Assembly (NCBI GenBank): GCA_002841155.1 | Contig: PHEH01000001.1 | Location: 233,825 to 297,824, forward strand | DNA from: Alphaproteobacteria bacterium HGW-Alphaproteobacteria-18 | GTDB lineage: Bacteria > Pseudomonadota > Alphaproteobacteria > Caulobacterales > Hyphomonadaceae | Reading direction: 5' to 3' | DNA: 64,000 bases | Shown here: positions 52,890-63,696 of the stretch, in pieces | Layout of the letters: each line of letters starts with the position of its first letter | Numbering within the stretch: the first letter of the stretch is position 1 | Notes under the pieces: model-generated | Told to the model about the DNA's origin: nothing | Databases searched by the model: none | What the model saw: only the letters and a program-made list of their open reading frames with translations | Made by a program: the position numbers and the translations under genes

Positions 52890-53768
52890 ATGCCCAGCTT
52901 GAAGGACCTTAAGAACCGGATCGGAAGCGTGAAATCCACGCAGAAGATCACCAAGGCGATGCAGCTCGTGGCTGCCGCCAAGCTGAAGCGTGCGCAAGAC
53001 GCCGCGACGGCTGCGCGCCCCTATGCGGAGCGTCTGGCGGCGGTTCTGGCAAACCTCGCCGCCACGACTGGCCAGGGCGGCCCCAAGCTGCTGACTGGCA
53101 ATGGCACCGATCAGACGCATCTGCTCGTCGTCATGACGGCAGAGCGCGGTCTCGCGGGCGGTTTCAACGCCTATGTGGCCAAGCTTGCCCGCCTGAAAAT
53201 CCAGGCGCTTCAGGCCGAAGGCAAGACCGTGAAGGTCCTGACCATCGGCAAGAAGGGCCGCGAAGTTCTGGCGCGGGAGCACAGCGCGCTGTTCACCGGC
53301 CATATCAGCCTGTCGGATGTGAAGAGTAACAACTTCACCGACGCGGCGCTGTCGGTTGGTCAGATGCTGACGGCTGGCTTCGAGAATGGCGAGTTCGACG
53401 TTGCGACGTTGATCTACTCGCAGTTCAAGAACGTCCTGTCGCAGGTTCCGACCGCCCAGCAGCTGATCCCGGCGACGGCGCCTGAAGGCGCGCCTGTGAT
53501 CGACCTTGGCGGGGCGCAGTACATCTACGAGCCTTCCGAGGAAGCGCTCCTTGAAGCGCTGCTGCCGCGTTACATCAACACCCAGATCCTGTCGGCCATG
53601 CTGGAAAGCTCGGCCGGTGAGCAGGCGAGCCGCATGACCGCAATGGACAATGCGACCCGCAACGCCAAAGACCTGATCAAGGCGCTGAACCTGAAATACA
53701 ACAGGGCGCGTCAGGCACAGATTACCAAGGAGCTGATCGAGATCATCTCCGGGGCCGAAGCCCTCTAA
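52890..53768 (+). CDS. atpG: ATP synthase subunit gamma
   Basis: The 292-residue central-stalk rotor has the conserved N-terminal MPSLKDLKNRIGSVKSTQKI followed by TKAMQLVAAAKLKRAQ, and the C-terminal ASRMTAMDNATRNAKDLIKA helix. It lies 35 bp after atpA and 45 bp before atpD. Confidence 0.97.
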   Translation: MPSLKDLKNRIGSVKSTQKITKAMQLVAAAKLKRAQDAATAARPYAERLAAVLANLAATTGQGGPKLLTGNGTDQTHLLVVMTAERGLAGGFNAYVAKLARLKIQALQAEGKTVKVLTIGKKGREVLAREHSALFTGHISLSDVKSNNFTDAALSVGQMLTAGFENGEFDVATLIYSQFKNVLSQVPTAQQLIPATAPEGAPVIDLGGAQYIYEPSEEALLEALLPRYINTQILSAMLESSAGEQASRMTAMDNATRNAKDLIKALNLKYNRARQAQITKELIEIISGAEAL

Positions 53769-55241
<1,473 letters not shown>

Positions 55242-55252
55242 GGAATTAGCTG

Positions 55253-55660
55253 ATGGCTGACAAGCTGCACTTCTCGCTCGTATCGCCCGCTCGTGAGCTT
55301 TTCTCGGGCGCGGTTGATCATGTGATCGCTCCGGGGACGGAAGGCGAGTTTGGCGTGCTGGTGAACCACGCGCCGTTCATGACAACGCTCAAGAATGGCG
55401 TCGTTCGCGTGCTTGAAGGCGATGTCGTGCGGCATCGCTTCTATGTGCGCGGCGGGTTTGCAGACGTGACGCCTGCAGGCCTCACGATCCTGGCTGAAGA
55501 AGCCCGCAACCTTTCGGATGCGAGCGCGCAGGAGATCGACATTGAGATTGAAGCGGCAAAGCTTAAGGTGCTGGAACTCGATGCCGGCGACACCAAACGC
55601 GTGGTGATTGAGCATCAGATTTCCTATCTTGAGGGTCTGCGCGGCGCGCTCGCCAGCTGA
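55253..55660 (+). CDS. atpC: ATP synthase subunit epsilon
   Basis: The 135-residue subunit has the N-terminal beta-sandwich LHFSLVSPARELFSGAVDHV and GTEGEFGVLVNHAPFMTTLK, followed by a short helical tail. It regulates and connects the rotor. It ends the F1 operon 21 bp before a strong terminator. Confidence 0.96.
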   Translation: MADKLHFSLVSPARELFSGAVDHVIAPGTEGEFGVLVNHAPFMTTLKNGVVRVLEGDVVRHRFYVRGGFADVTPAGLTILAEEARNLSDASAQEIDIEIEAAKLKVLELDAGDTKRVVIEHQISYLEGLRGALAS

Positions 55661-55681
55661 CTTGTTTACGGCTCGAAACAA

Positions 55682-55713
55682 AAAAAGCCCCGGCTGATCG
55701 GCCGGGGCTTTTT
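55682..55713. terminator. Bidirectional terminator after atpC
   Basis: AAAAAGCCCCGGC (55682-55694) pairs perfectly with GCCGGGGCTTTTT (55701-55713) around six bases. It serves atpC and the convergent thioesterase gene, which ends at 55733. Confidence 0.92.
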
Positions 55714-55732
55714 GCATTTGGGCTGCCCCATC

Positions 55733-56518
55733 TCACACGAAGACGGCGATGGTCTGCCGGCCTACCATGATCGGCTGACGATCCTTGTTCCAGAGCAGCA
55801 TTTCCTGGCTGGAATATCCATTGCGCGCGGTCTGCGCGACATGCCGGGCTAGGAACCAGCGGTCCTGGGTCTCGATCTCTTCGGTCAGGAATTCTGCCAT
55901 CCAAGTCATGGAGCTGATCCGGCCGGGTTCCTTGAACATGACCATGGCAGCGGGGGGCGGAGCGTCGGCAAGGGCCAGCAGGGAGACCGCATCCATAGGG
56001 GTGGCGGTATCCTTGTGCCGCATCCAGATCGAGACGTCTGCTTTCTCGGCGCCTGACAGGGGGAGGGCGCCGCCGGCAATCAGGAGGTCGAAATTCTGGG
56101 CGAAGGCCGGCCCCTGATGATTGCGGAAGTAGGGTTTGACGTCCTCAGGATCAGGGACATCGGGGGGCGGCAGATCCGCGAAGTTCAGGGATGACTGGCG
56201 CGAGGCGCCGAAGGTCATGATGCAATCAGCAAGCACGCCATCATTGCCGGTCATCCGTACTGAGACGAAAACCGTATTCTTGCCCTGTCGCAGCACTTCA
56301 GCCTTGCATGTGACTGCGCCATTTACCGGGCCTACAAAAGCAACCTGTACGGCACGCACGGGAAGTCCGGGGGCAAGTGGCCGGGCCGCCTCCAGGCAGA
56401 GCGCGGCGGTTAGCCCGCCATAAGCGGTACGACCCTGCATCCAGGTTTCGGGAACGGTTGTCGTGCGGGCATTCAGGCCATCGTCGCAAATGGAGGCCAG
56501 AAGGTCTGTATAGTTCAT
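55733..56518 (-). CDS. Acyl-CoA thioesterase-like (double hotdog) protein
   Basis: The 261-residue protein resembles the TesB-like thioesterase family: TWMQGRTAYGGLTAALCLEA near residue 28 and VRAVQVAFVGPVNGAVTCKA in the first hotdog, then SSMTWMAEFLTEEIETQDRW and ARNGYSSQEMLLWNKDRQPI in the second. It likely hydrolyses acyl-CoA. ATG 56518 follows AGGAGCC. It is downstream of the ferredoxin gene on the same strand but separated from it by a terminator. Confidence 0.85.
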   Translation of the reverse strand: MNYTDLLASICDDGLNARTTTVPETWMQGRTAYGGLTAALCLEAARPLAPGLPVRAVQVAFVGPVNGAVTCKAEVLRQGKNTVFVSVRMTGNDGVLADCIMTFGASRQSSLNFADLPPPDVPDPEDVKPYFRNHQGPAFAQNFDLLIAGGALPLSGAEKADVSIWMRHKDTATPMDAVSLLALADAPPPAAMVMFKEPGRISSMTWMAEFLTEEIETQDRWFLARHVAQTARNGYSSQEMLLWNKDRQPIMVGRQTIAVFV

Positions 56519-56604
56519 AGCTTGGCTCCTGGGAGGGGAGTGGGAATCCATACGCACCACAGTTCTGAAAAAGAACCAAGGGATGTCGTTGCGTCACATG
56601 AAAA

Positions 56605-56628
56605 CGCCCCGGCTGGCGGGCCGGGGCG
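56605..56628 (-). terminator. Terminator of ferredoxin gene
   Basis: CGCCCCGGC (56605-56613) pairs perfectly with GCCGGGGCG (56620-56628). On the minus strand TTTTC follows. It lies 26 bp after the ferredoxin stop. Confidence 0.82.
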
Positions 56629-56653
56629 CTATATATTCTGGTGGGCCAGGCGC

Positions 56654-56974
56654 CTAGTGCTGGCTTTCCGGTGTGGAAACGCGCAGGCCGTCGAGCGCAT
56701 CGCTCACCTTGATCTGGCAGGAGAGGCGCGAGTTCGGGCGCACATTCTCGGCAAAGTCGAGCATCGACTTTTCCATCTCTTCCTGGGTGCCGGCCTTGTC
56801 GAGGAAAGCCTCGTCCACATAGACATGGCAGGTCGCGCAGGCGCAGGCGCCGCCGCAGTCAGCGTCGATTCCGGGAATGGAATTCTTGATCGCCGCTTCC
56901 ATTACAGATTCGCCGTTCTTCGCTTCCACCGTGCGTTCGGTGCCGTCATGCGAAACATAGGTGATCTTTGCCAT
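56654..56974 (-). CDS. 2Fe-2S ferredoxin, adrenodoxin/putidaredoxin type
   Basis: The 106-residue protein has cluster ligands Cys40, Cys46, Cys49 (C-x5-C-x2-C) and Cys86 (LSCQIKV). This is the vertebrate/adrenodoxin-type spacing used to feed cytochromes P450 and some oxygenases. It lies 17 bp after the reductase gene in one operon. No P450 is in the window. The shared operator before this operon and the Rieske oxygenase gene (0.7 kb) makes that oxygenase its likely acceptor, an inference. Confidence 0.93.
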   Translation of the reverse strand: MAKITYVSHDGTERTVEAKNGESVMEAAIKNSIPGIDADCGGACACATCHVYVDEAFLDKAGTQEEMEKSMLDFAENVRPNSRLSCQIKVSDALDGLRVSTPESQH

Positions 56975-56991
56975 GTGGGTTTCCGTCTCCT

Positions 56992-58236
56992 TCAGGCCGC
57001 AGCTTTTGCGGCGATGTCTTTCATTGGGATTGAGGTGTCGCTGAGCACTTCAGGAGCAATTTTCGCGCCTGTCATGATGAGTTTCTTGGATGCCAGGAAT
57101 TCCGGCGGGCTGTTGACCGCGTCTACGGCAATGAGCGTCCCATTGCGGATATAGAACGCCGCAAACTTGCGGGTCTCGGGATCACCGCGCACGACGATGG
57201 TGTCATAGTCTGTGCTGAGGCCGGCGATCTGGAGTTTGAGGTCATACTGGTCCGACCAGAACCAGGGGCAGTCTTCGGCTGGCCGGGGCTGGCCCAGAAT
57301 GGCTGCGGCGACGAGCTTGCCCTGCTCGATGGCGTTGTGGACGCTCTCTAACCGGCCTGTACGGCCATAGTGTACCAGCGGGCGGCTGGCGCAGTCACCG
57401 GCAGCAAAGACGTGCGGGTCGGAGGTGCGTCCATCCCGGTCAGTCAGGATACCGTTGGAACAGGCGATGCCTGCCTCTTTTGCCAGTTCCTCATTAGGCA
57501 GGATGCCGATGCCAACGAGGACGATGTCGGCTGGCAGCTGCGTGCCATCGGCCAGCACGGCGGCGCTGATCTGGCCATCCTTGCCTTCGAGATGCGACAG
57601 CGCGGTGCTGGTGAGGATCTTGACGCCTTTGGCGGTGTGTTCAGCGGCGTAGAATTCGCTCATCACCGGGCTGGTGACGCGGGCGAGGACGCGGGGCGCC
57701 ATTTCCAGCACGGTGACATCGAGACCCATGGTGCGGGCAACGGCGGCGGCTTCCAGCCCGATATAGCCTGCACCGATGATCACCATGCGGCGGCCTTCGA
57801 CCATCTGCGGACGGATGCGCTCAACATCCGACAGGGTACGAAGATCGTGCACGCCGGTCAGATCTGCGCCCTGACAAGGAAGTTTGCGCGGGCGCGACCC
57901 GGTGGCGAGGATCAGCGCGTCATAGGGCAGCTCAGCGCCATGCTCGATATGGACAATGCGGGCAGCGCGGTCGAGCGAGGTGACGCGCGAGCCGAGCATC
58001 ACGTCGATCTTGTTGTCTTCATACCAGGCGGCGGGGCGGAAATAGAGCCGCTCCTCGGCCATCTCGCCCTTCATGTAAGCTTTTGACAGGGGCGGGCGCT
58101 GATAAGGAAGCGCGGTCTCATCGCCAACGATCGTCAGCTCGCCCGCATAGCCGCCCTGACGCAATGACTGAACAGCCTGCGCAGCCGCCTGGCCAGCGCC
58201 GACAATCACAATCCGCTTTGCGCCTGAAAGGTCCAT
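56992..58236 (-). CDS. NAD(P)H-dependent ferredoxin reductase (FAD)
   Basis: The 414-residue protein belongs to the putidaredoxin/rhodocoxin reductase family. It has an FAD-binding [18 protein letters not shown] at the N-terminus, [15 protein letters not shown] near residue 45, a second nucleotide motif [20 protein letters not shown] for NAD(P)H and the FAD signature [12 protein letters not shown]. It passes electrons to the adjacent 2Fe-2S ferredoxin. A palindromic operator similar to that before the Rieske oxygenase lies 21 bp before its ATG. Confidence 0.95.
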   Translation of the reverse strand: MDLSGAKRIVIVGAGQAAAQAVQSLRQGGYAGELTIVGDETALPYQRPPLSKAYMKGEMAEERLYFRPAAWYEDNKIDVMLGSRVTSLDRAARIVHIEHGAELPYDALILATGSRPRKLPCQGADLTGVHDLRTLSDVERIRPQMVEGRRMVIIGAGYIGLEAAAVARTMGLDVTVLEMAPRVLARVTSPVMSEFYAAEHTAKGVKILTSTALSHLEGKDGQISAAVLADGTQLPADIVLVGIGILPNEELAKEAGIACSNGILTDRDGRTSDPHVFAAGDCASRPLVHYGRTGRLESVHNAIEQGKLVAAAILGQPRPAEDCPWFWSDQYDLKLQIAGLSTDYDTIVVRGDPETRKFAAFYIRNGTLIAVDAVNSPPEFLASKKLIMTGAKIAPEVLSDTSIPMKDIAAKAAA

Positions 58237-58257
58237 GACGCCCCCTAATCCTATTTA

Positions 58258-58279
58258 TGACGCACGCGTCAACTTTTAT
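58258..58279 (-). promoter_or_regulatory. Palindromic operator upstream of ferredoxin reductase
   Basis: TGACGCACGCGTCA (58258-58271) is a perfect palindrome and is followed on the plus strand by ACTTTTAT. In the gene's direction it reads AAAAGTTGACGC then the second half-site, the same 12 bases as in the Rieske oxygenase operator at 685. Counting 22 bases, 19 agree between the sites. It lies 21 bp before the start, against 23 bp there. Confidence 0.72.
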
Positions 58280-58391
58280 CTGGTTCTAAGCACTTCTAGC
58301 GCAGCCCGCAAGCAGTGCAAGCAGGGTCACTCCGTCACATACTGAGGTTAAACCGAGGTTGCGCAAGGTCAGCGCAAGGCTAGGAAGAGGT

Positions 58392-58847
58392 ATGAAACAC
58401 TCTTTTGTTCTCGCAGATGAAAATGCGACGTTGTCGCTGGGCCGATCGATTGCCGGAATTCTGCGGGCGGGAGACTTTCTGGCGCTGCACGGCGATCTCG
58501 GTGCGGGCAAGACAACCCTGACGCGGGGCATCATTCAGGCCCTGCTGGGCGCGGATGAAGAGGTTCCAAGCCCCACCTACACGCTGGTACAAGTGTATGA
58601 CGGTCCAGAATTTCCGCTCTGGCATTTTGACCTGTACCGCCTTGAAGATCCGGAAGGTGTTGAGGAGCTGGGCTGGGACGAAACGATGGCAGGTGTTGCC
58701 CTCGTTGAGTGGCCGGAACGGGCGGGGCGACATCTGCCATCTGTGCGGCTGGACGTGTTGCTTGAAATTCACGGCGATCAGCGCCGCGTGAGGCTGGAAC
58801 CCAAGGGCGAAGGCTGGCAGGAACGACTGCATGGATTCAGCCTCTGA
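58392..58847 (+). CDS. tsaE: tRNA threonylcarbamoyladenosine biosynthesis ATPase TsaE
   Basis: The 151-residue P-loop protein has Walker A GDLGAGKTTLTRGI (34-47), then VPSPTYTLVQVY and FDLYRLEDPEGVEELGWDE, the family signature. It helps TsaB/D make the t6A tRNA modification. AAGAGG precedes ATG 58392. It overlaps amgK by 17 bp. TsaE next to AmgK and MurU is a common order in alphaproteobacteria. Confidence 0.95.
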   Translation: MKHSFVLADENATLSLGRSIAGILRAGDFLALHGDLGAGKTTLTRGIIQALLGADEEVPSPTYTLVQVYDGPEFPLWHFDLYRLEDPEGVEELGWDETMAGVALVEWPERAGRHLPSVRLDVLLEIHGDQRRVRLEPKGEGWQERLHGFSL

Positions 58848-59931
58848 CTCGCGCGCCTCTGAGATCGACCGGTTCCTCGCCAGCGCGGGCGATGGATGGG
58901 ACCGGGCCATTCGCCAGCCTCTCAGCCAGGATGCCTCGACCCGGCGCTATATCCGGCTTCTCAGGGAAGATGGCGCGACCGCGCTGTTGATGGACGCGCC
59001 GAGGGTGGAGGATGATCCTTGTCCACCGGGTGCTGACAGGGCTTTGCGCGAGCAGATGGGCTGGAATGCCATGACGCGGCTGGCGGCATCGCGGGTGGAG
59101 GCGTTTGCACTGATTGCCGGGCATCTGCGCAGCCTTGGGCTGGATGCGCCGGAGGTGTTTGCCTTTGATGTAGCGCAAGGCTTTGCGTTGATTGAGGATT
59201 TTGGAGAGGGGCGCGAGTTTGCCCGGGTGATCGAACGCGGTGAGGCGGATGAGCGGGCGCTTTACAGGGCGGCGGCGGAGACGCTGGCGCTTCTCCACGC
59301 CGCGCCGGTGCCTCAACGGCTTGATAAAGCTGGGGTTCAGTGGCCAATCCTCGACTTTGACGCAGTAGCGCTCGGGGCGAATGCGGACTTGTATGCCGAC
59401 TGGCTGCCGCTGGAGGCGGGGGGCACGAAACTGACCGGCGCCGTGCGGGCGCGCTGGGAAACTGAACGCGACGCGATGATTGAAAAAGCCATGTCTTTTC
59501 CGAGGGCTTTCACGCTGCGGGACTATCACGCCGAGAATTTGCTGTGGCTGCCGGGCGGCCGCGTCGGTCTTCTGGACTTTCAGGATGCTGTGCGCGGATG
59601 GGACGCCTGGGACATGGCAATGTTGACCCAGGACGGACGCAGAGCGGTCTCTCACGCGGCATCTGAGGACGCTATCCGGACATTTCTGGACAAATCGGGA
59701 CAATCCAGGACAGCTTTTGAGGAGCGGCTGGCCGTGATCGGAGCCCTCAATGCGCTTCGGATTGCGGGGGTCTTCTCCCGCCTTCAGCACCGTGATCACA
59801 AACCTCGCTATGGCGAATTCCAGCCCCGGCAGCTTTCCATTCTCGCCCGCAATCTTGCCCATCCAGCGCTCGCCGGGATGCGGGCCTTTGTGCGCGAGCA
59901 GACCCCCTTCGTGTTCGAGGCCAAGGCATGA
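58831..59931 (+). CDS. amgK: Sugar kinase AmgK (aminoglycoside phosphotransferase fold)
   Basis: The 366-residue protein has the APH fold: catalytic D-x-H-x2-N in LRDYHAENLLWLPG and metal-binding GLLDFQDAVRGWDAWD. Its position between tsaE and murU and the family match point to AmgK, which phosphorylates N-acetylmuramate and N-acetylglucosamine for recycling. The start lies within tsaE, and the stop overlaps murU (ATGA). A decamer array encodes residues about 283-296 (RTFLDKSGQSRTAF). Confidence 0.88.
   Translation: MDSASDSRASEIDRFLASAGDGWDRAIRQPLSQDASTRRYIRLLREDGATALLMDAPRVEDDPCPPGADRALREQMGWNAMTRLAASRVEAFALIAGHLRSLGLDAPEVFAFDVAQGFALIEDFGEGREFARVIERGEADERALYRAAAETLALLHAAPVPQRLDKAGVQWPILDFDAVALGANADLYADWLPLEAGGTKLTGAVRARWETERDAMIEKAMSFPRAFTLRDYHAENLLWLPGGRVGLLDFQDAVRGWDAWDMAMLTQDGRRAVSHAASEDAIRTFLDKSGQSRTAFEERLAVIGALNALRIAGVFSRLQHRDHKPRYGEFQPRQLSILARNLAHPALAGMRAFVREQTPFVFEAKA
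59678..59717 (+). repeat. 10-bp-period GGACA array inside amgK
   Basis: GGACA starts at 59678, 59688, 59698 and 59708, with tails TTTCT, AATCG, ATCCA and GCTTT. A GGACG at 59667 may be a degenerate unit one base out of step. The array is read through in the C-terminal third of amgK without a stop. The 16 bases GGGACAATCCAGGACA match the array at 20039 exactly. Confidence 0.82.
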
Positions 59932-60653
59932 GCGTTCCGGTTCCACATACGGCGATGGTGCTCGCTGCCGGTCTTGGTACGCGGATGCGACCGCTGACAG
60001 ATGAGTGCCCCAAACCGCTGATCGAGGTGCGCGGACGAAAGTTGATCGACCGGGTGATCGGCCCGCTCAAGGCGGCAGGTGTTCAGCGGATCGTTGTGAA
60101 CGTACATTACCTGCCTGAGCAGATTGAAGCCTATCTGGCGACGCTGACGGATTTCGAGGTGATCGTTTCCGATGAGCGCGGCGAGGTGCTGGAGACGGGC
60201 GGGGGGCTGGTCAAGGCGCGGCCGCTGCTGGGCGAGGAGCCAGTGTTTGTGTTGAACACCGATGCCTTCTGGTTTCCGGAGGTGGCGGACCCGCTGCTGG
60301 CGCTGGCGGAGGCGTTTGACCCGGCGCAGGAAGACGAGCGCCTGCTGGTGGCCGATACCGGGCGGGCGCTTGGCTTTGACGGGCCGGGGGACTTCTTCAT
60401 GGGCGCCGAAGGCCGCCTGACCCGGCGCGGCGAAGCGGCGACGGCGCCCTGGGCCTATGCGGGCGTGCGGATCATAAAGCCGCAGGTATATGACGGGCAG
60501 CCGGTGGAACGCTTTTCGGCGCTGCGCATCTGGGACGGGCTCATCCCGCGGGGACGCCTGCGGGGGCTGGCGCTCGATTCCTTCTGGCTGCACGTGGGCG
60601 ATCCGCAGGCGCTGAAGGATGCGGAGATGTGGGTGGCCTGTCATGGCGGTTGA
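59928..60653 (+). CDS. murU: N-acetylmuramate-1-phosphate uridylyltransferase MurU
   Basis: The 241-residue nucleotidyltransferase has the signature AMVLAAGLGTRMRPLTDECP followed by KPLIEV, and EVLETGGGLVKARPLLG. With AmgK it makes UDP-MurNAc from recycled MurNAc, bypassing de novo synthesis and fosfomycin-sensitive MurA. Its start overlaps the amgK stop and its end overlaps the addB start by 11 bp, so four genes are tightly packed. Confidence 0.9.
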   Translation: MSVPVPHTAMVLAAGLGTRMRPLTDECPKPLIEVRGRKLIDRVIGPLKAAGVQRIVVNVHYLPEQIEAYLATLTDFEVIVSDERGEVLETGGGLVKARPLLGEEPVFVLNTDAFWFPEVADPLLALAEAFDPAQEDERLLVADTGRALGFDGPGDFFMGAEGRLTRRGEAATAPWAYAGVRIIKPQVYDGQPVERFSALRIWDGLIPRGRLRGLALDSFWLHVGDPQALKDAEMWVACHGG

Positions 60654-63600
60654 TGCTCTGTTCGGGCCGGATGCCCCGCGCATCCGGACGATTGCGCCCG
60701 GCACGGCCTTCGTGAAGGAACTGGCGCGCGCGCTGGCCATCGAGACATCGCTGGCAGAGCGGCCGGACGCGCTGGCGGATGCCATCATCTATGTGCCAAA
60801 CCGCCGGTCTGCCCGCGCATTGTCGCTGGCGCTTTATGACGCGGCGGGCGAGCAGACCATCCTGCCGCCGGATATCCGCGCGCTGGGCGATCTTGATAGT
60901 GGGGAGCCGCCGCCGATTGCCGAGCAGGCACTTTCGGGCGTGGCGCCACCGCTATCCGGCGCGAAGCAACTTGGCGTGTTGGCGACATTGGTGCGCCACT
61001 ATTATCAGAGCGCCATGGGCACTGAGCTGCCGCCGGCCTCGGCGCTGTCGGCCGCGCGGGAGCTTGGCCGTCTGCTGGAGCAGGCGGCGATGAGCGAGAA
61101 TGCCGACTGGAGCAAGCTGGAAGCGCTCAGCCTTGGGGATCTGGCGGCGCATTGGAGCCGGTCGGCTGACTTCCTGAAGATCGTGACGGAGCTGTGGCCG
61201 CAATGGCTGGCGGAGAACCGGGCCTCTGATCCGTATAAGGAGCGACTGCGCGCGGCGCGGGCGCTGGCCGATCACTGGCGCGAGACGCCGCCGGCCGGGC
61301 CCGTGATCATCGCCGGTTCTACCGGGGCGACGCCGCCGGGACGCATCCTGATGCGGGCCGTTCTGGACCTGCCCATGGGCCTGATCGTGCTGCCGGGGCT
61401 CGACACGCTGCTGAGCGAGAAACAGTGGGAGTCCGTTCTCAAGGCGCCGGGGCACCCTCAGAATACGCTGATCCGCACCCTTAGAGCGCTGGACCGGACG
61501 CCAGGCAGCGTCGCCCCCTGGCCGGGAATTTCCGAGGACGGACCAGCGCGCGCCCGTGTGCGGTTGATCCATGAGGCGCTGGCGCCGGCCGAAGAGACCG
61601 CCGACTGGCGTGCGACGCTGGAAGAACTTGCCCATGCCAGCGGCCAGCCGATTGAAGACTTTGTGCGCGATGGGCTGACCGGCCTCAGTGTTGCCGCGAC
61701 GCCGAATGAAGCGGCTGAGGCGGAAGCTGCTGCGCTTCTGATGCGCGAGACGCTGGAACGGCCCGGAGAGACCGCCGCGCTGGTGACGCCGGATGCGGGT
61801 CTGGCGCGGCGCGTTTCGGCGTTGCTGGGGCGCTGGGGTATTCATGTGCCGCCGTCCGCGCCTGTGCCACTCGGCCGGACACAGGCGGGCAGCCTGATCG
61901 GGCTCTGCGCGCGATGGGCGGCCGACCCCGGCGAGCCGGCGGTTCTGGCGGCGGTGCTCAAGCATCCTTTCGTTCGCCGGCATATGGATGCCGGAAAGCT
62001 CGACCTCTATTTCCTCCGCGGACCCCGCCGCTGGGGCGGGCTCGACGAACTCGCGCACAGTATCGACATCCGGCACAAGCTGGAGCCGCATTCACCCTTT
62101 CAGCGGGAAGATCAGGACGAGGCGATTCTCCTGGTGCGACGCCTTGCCGGGATCATGGAAGAGACGGGGGCGGACTTTTCTGTCCTTGAGACCGTGACGG
62201 CGGATGAGGCAGCAAAGCGCGTGGCGGATCTGGCCGGCGCGATCAGCGAGACGCCGATGCCCTGGGCTGGGGAAGACGGCGCGGGCGCCTCGAACCTGTT
62301 GCAGCGGCTGGCTGAGCTTGGGCCGTTTCTGGGAGAGATGAGCGCCGAAGCTTTTGCCGATCTTGTGGACGCGGAGTCTTCAAATCTTCCCGTGCAGACG
62401 GGCGAACCCGAACATCCGAGGCTTTCGATCTGGGGACCGCTTGAAGCGCGTCTTCAGTCTGCGGATCGTTTGATCCTTGCTGGCCTGAACGAAGATGTGT
62501 GGCCGGAGAAGCCGCCGGCCGATGCGTTTCTGCCGCGCCGATTTCGCGCGCCACTGGGGCTTAATGATCCTGAAGAGCGGATGGGCCTGTCGGCGCATGA
62601 TTTTGCCCAGCTTGCCGCCGCGCCGCATGTGGTGATGCTCTATGCCGCGCGCCGGGATGACAGCCCGGCGGTGGCCTCGCGCTGGGTGTGGCGGTTGCGG
62701 ACGCTGGCGGAGGGGGCGTTTGGCGAGCGGACGGCCGAATTGCTGAAGGGGGAAACGGGCGCGCTGATGGATTGGGTGGGCGCGCTTCAGACGCGGGGCG
62801 CGGGAAGCCTACCGGCAGATTTCAGCGCCGAGCCGCGGCCGAAAAAGCGCACGCCGGAGGATTGGCCGAGACGGCTTTCCGTGACGCGGGTCGACCGGCT
62901 GCAGCGCGATCCCTATTCGATCTGGGCAGAATCCGTGCTCGGCCTTCGTCAGGTGGATGTGCTGGGCGCGCCGCTGGCCGTGAACTTGCGGGGGACCGCG
63001 ATCCATGCGGCGCTGGATGCTTTTGAAAATGACGACGTTGCCAAAGACGCAGGGACGCTGCTGGAGCTGATCCGTTTTGAGCTGGCGCGGACAGGAGAGC
63101 CGGAGTCTTCCTGGGCCGGACGGTTTGCGATCTGGCAGGATGTGGTGGACTGGTATCTCGACTGGCGGAAGGGCCGCGATATTGGGGGGAAATTCTTCCG
63201 TGAAGTGCGGGGGGAATATCGGAGTGATATTGCCGGGCATCCGTTTGAGCTGTCGGCAACGGCGGACCGGATCGAACGGACGTCTGGTGGCGGCCTGGTG
63301 ATTGTTGATTTCAAGACGGGGCAGCCACCTTCTGACAAGGCGATTGATGCAGGCTATGACCAGCAGATGCCGCTGCAGGCCATTATTGCCTCGAAGGGCG
63401 GATTTGAAAATGTCAGGGCGGCGCCGGTTGTCGCGCTCGAATATGTGGCCATCCGTGGGCGGCCGGAATCGCGCAGGGTTGCCGAGAGCAAGAGCGCCGC
63501 GAAAACTCTGGAGGAGCTGATTGCGGCAGCGGCGGATGGGTATGTGCGGCTTGTGGCGGCGTATCGTGATCCTGAGGCGGTGTTTACATCGGCCCCGCGC

Positions 63601-63696
63601 GTGCAGTTTGTGAAATATGATTATGGCTACAACCTGCTGGCGCGGCGGGCGGAGTGGAACCGCGATACGGCGGGTGGAGACGGCGGCGATGAGTGA
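60643..63696 (+). CDS. addB: Double-strand break repair protein AddB
   Basis: The 1017-residue protein is the B subunit of the alphaproteobacterial AddAB helicase-nuclease. It has a RecB-like nuclease end with GLVIVDFKTGQPPSDKAIDA then YDQQMPLQAIIA (the metal-binding Asp-x-Lys and Gln). The N-terminal half is an inactive helicase-like region with YVPNRRSARALSLALYDAAG. Start ATG 60643 lies within the murU end; upstream in-frame codons are shared with murU. The stop overlaps addA by eight bases. Confidence 0.93.
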   Translation: MAVDALFGPDAPRIRTIAPGTAFVKELARALAIETSLAERPDALADAIIYVPNRRSARALSLALYDAAGEQTILPPDIRALGDLDSGEPPPIAEQALSGVAPPLSGAKQLGVLATLVRHYYQSAMGTELPPASALSAARELGRLLEQAAMSENADWSKLEALSLGDLAAHWSRSADFLKIVTELWPQWLAENRASDPYKERLRAARALADHWRETPPAGPVIIAGSTGATPPGRILMRAVLDLPMGLIVLPGLDTLLSEKQWESVLKAPGHPQNTLIRTLRALDRTPGSVAPWPGISEDGPARARVRLIHEALAPAEETADWRATLEELAHASGQPIEDFVRDGLTGLSVAATPNEAAEAEAAALLMRETLERPGETAALVTPDAGLARRVSALLGRWGIHVPPSAPVPLGRTQAGSLIGLCARWAADPGEPAVLAAVLKHPFVRRHMDAGKLDLYFLRGPRRWGGLDELAHSIDIRHKLEPHSPFQREDQDEAILLVRRLAGIMEETGADFSVLETVTADEAAKRVADLAGAISETPMPWAGEDGAGASNLLQRLAELGPFLGEMSAEAFADLVDAESSNLPVQTGEPEHPRLSIWGPLEARLQSADRLILAGLNEDVWPEKPPADAFLPRRFRAPLGLNDPEERMGLSAHDFAQLAAAPHVVMLYAARRDDSPAVASRWVWRLRTLAEGAFGERTAELLKGETGALMDWVGALQTRGAGSLPADFSAEPRPKKRTPEDWPRRLSVTRVDRLQRDPYSIWAESVLGLRQVDVLGAPLAVNLRGTAIHAALDAFENDDVAKDAGTLLELIRFELARTGEPESSWAGRFAIWQDVVDWYLDWRKGRDIGGKFFREVRGEYRSDIAGHPFELSATADRIERTSGGGLVIVDFKTGQPPSDKAIDAGYDQQMPLQAIIASKGGFENVRAAPVVALEYVAIRGRPESRRVAESKSAAKTLEELIAAAADGYVRLVAAYRDPEAVFTSAPRVQFVKYDYGYNLLARRAEWNRDTAGGDGGDE

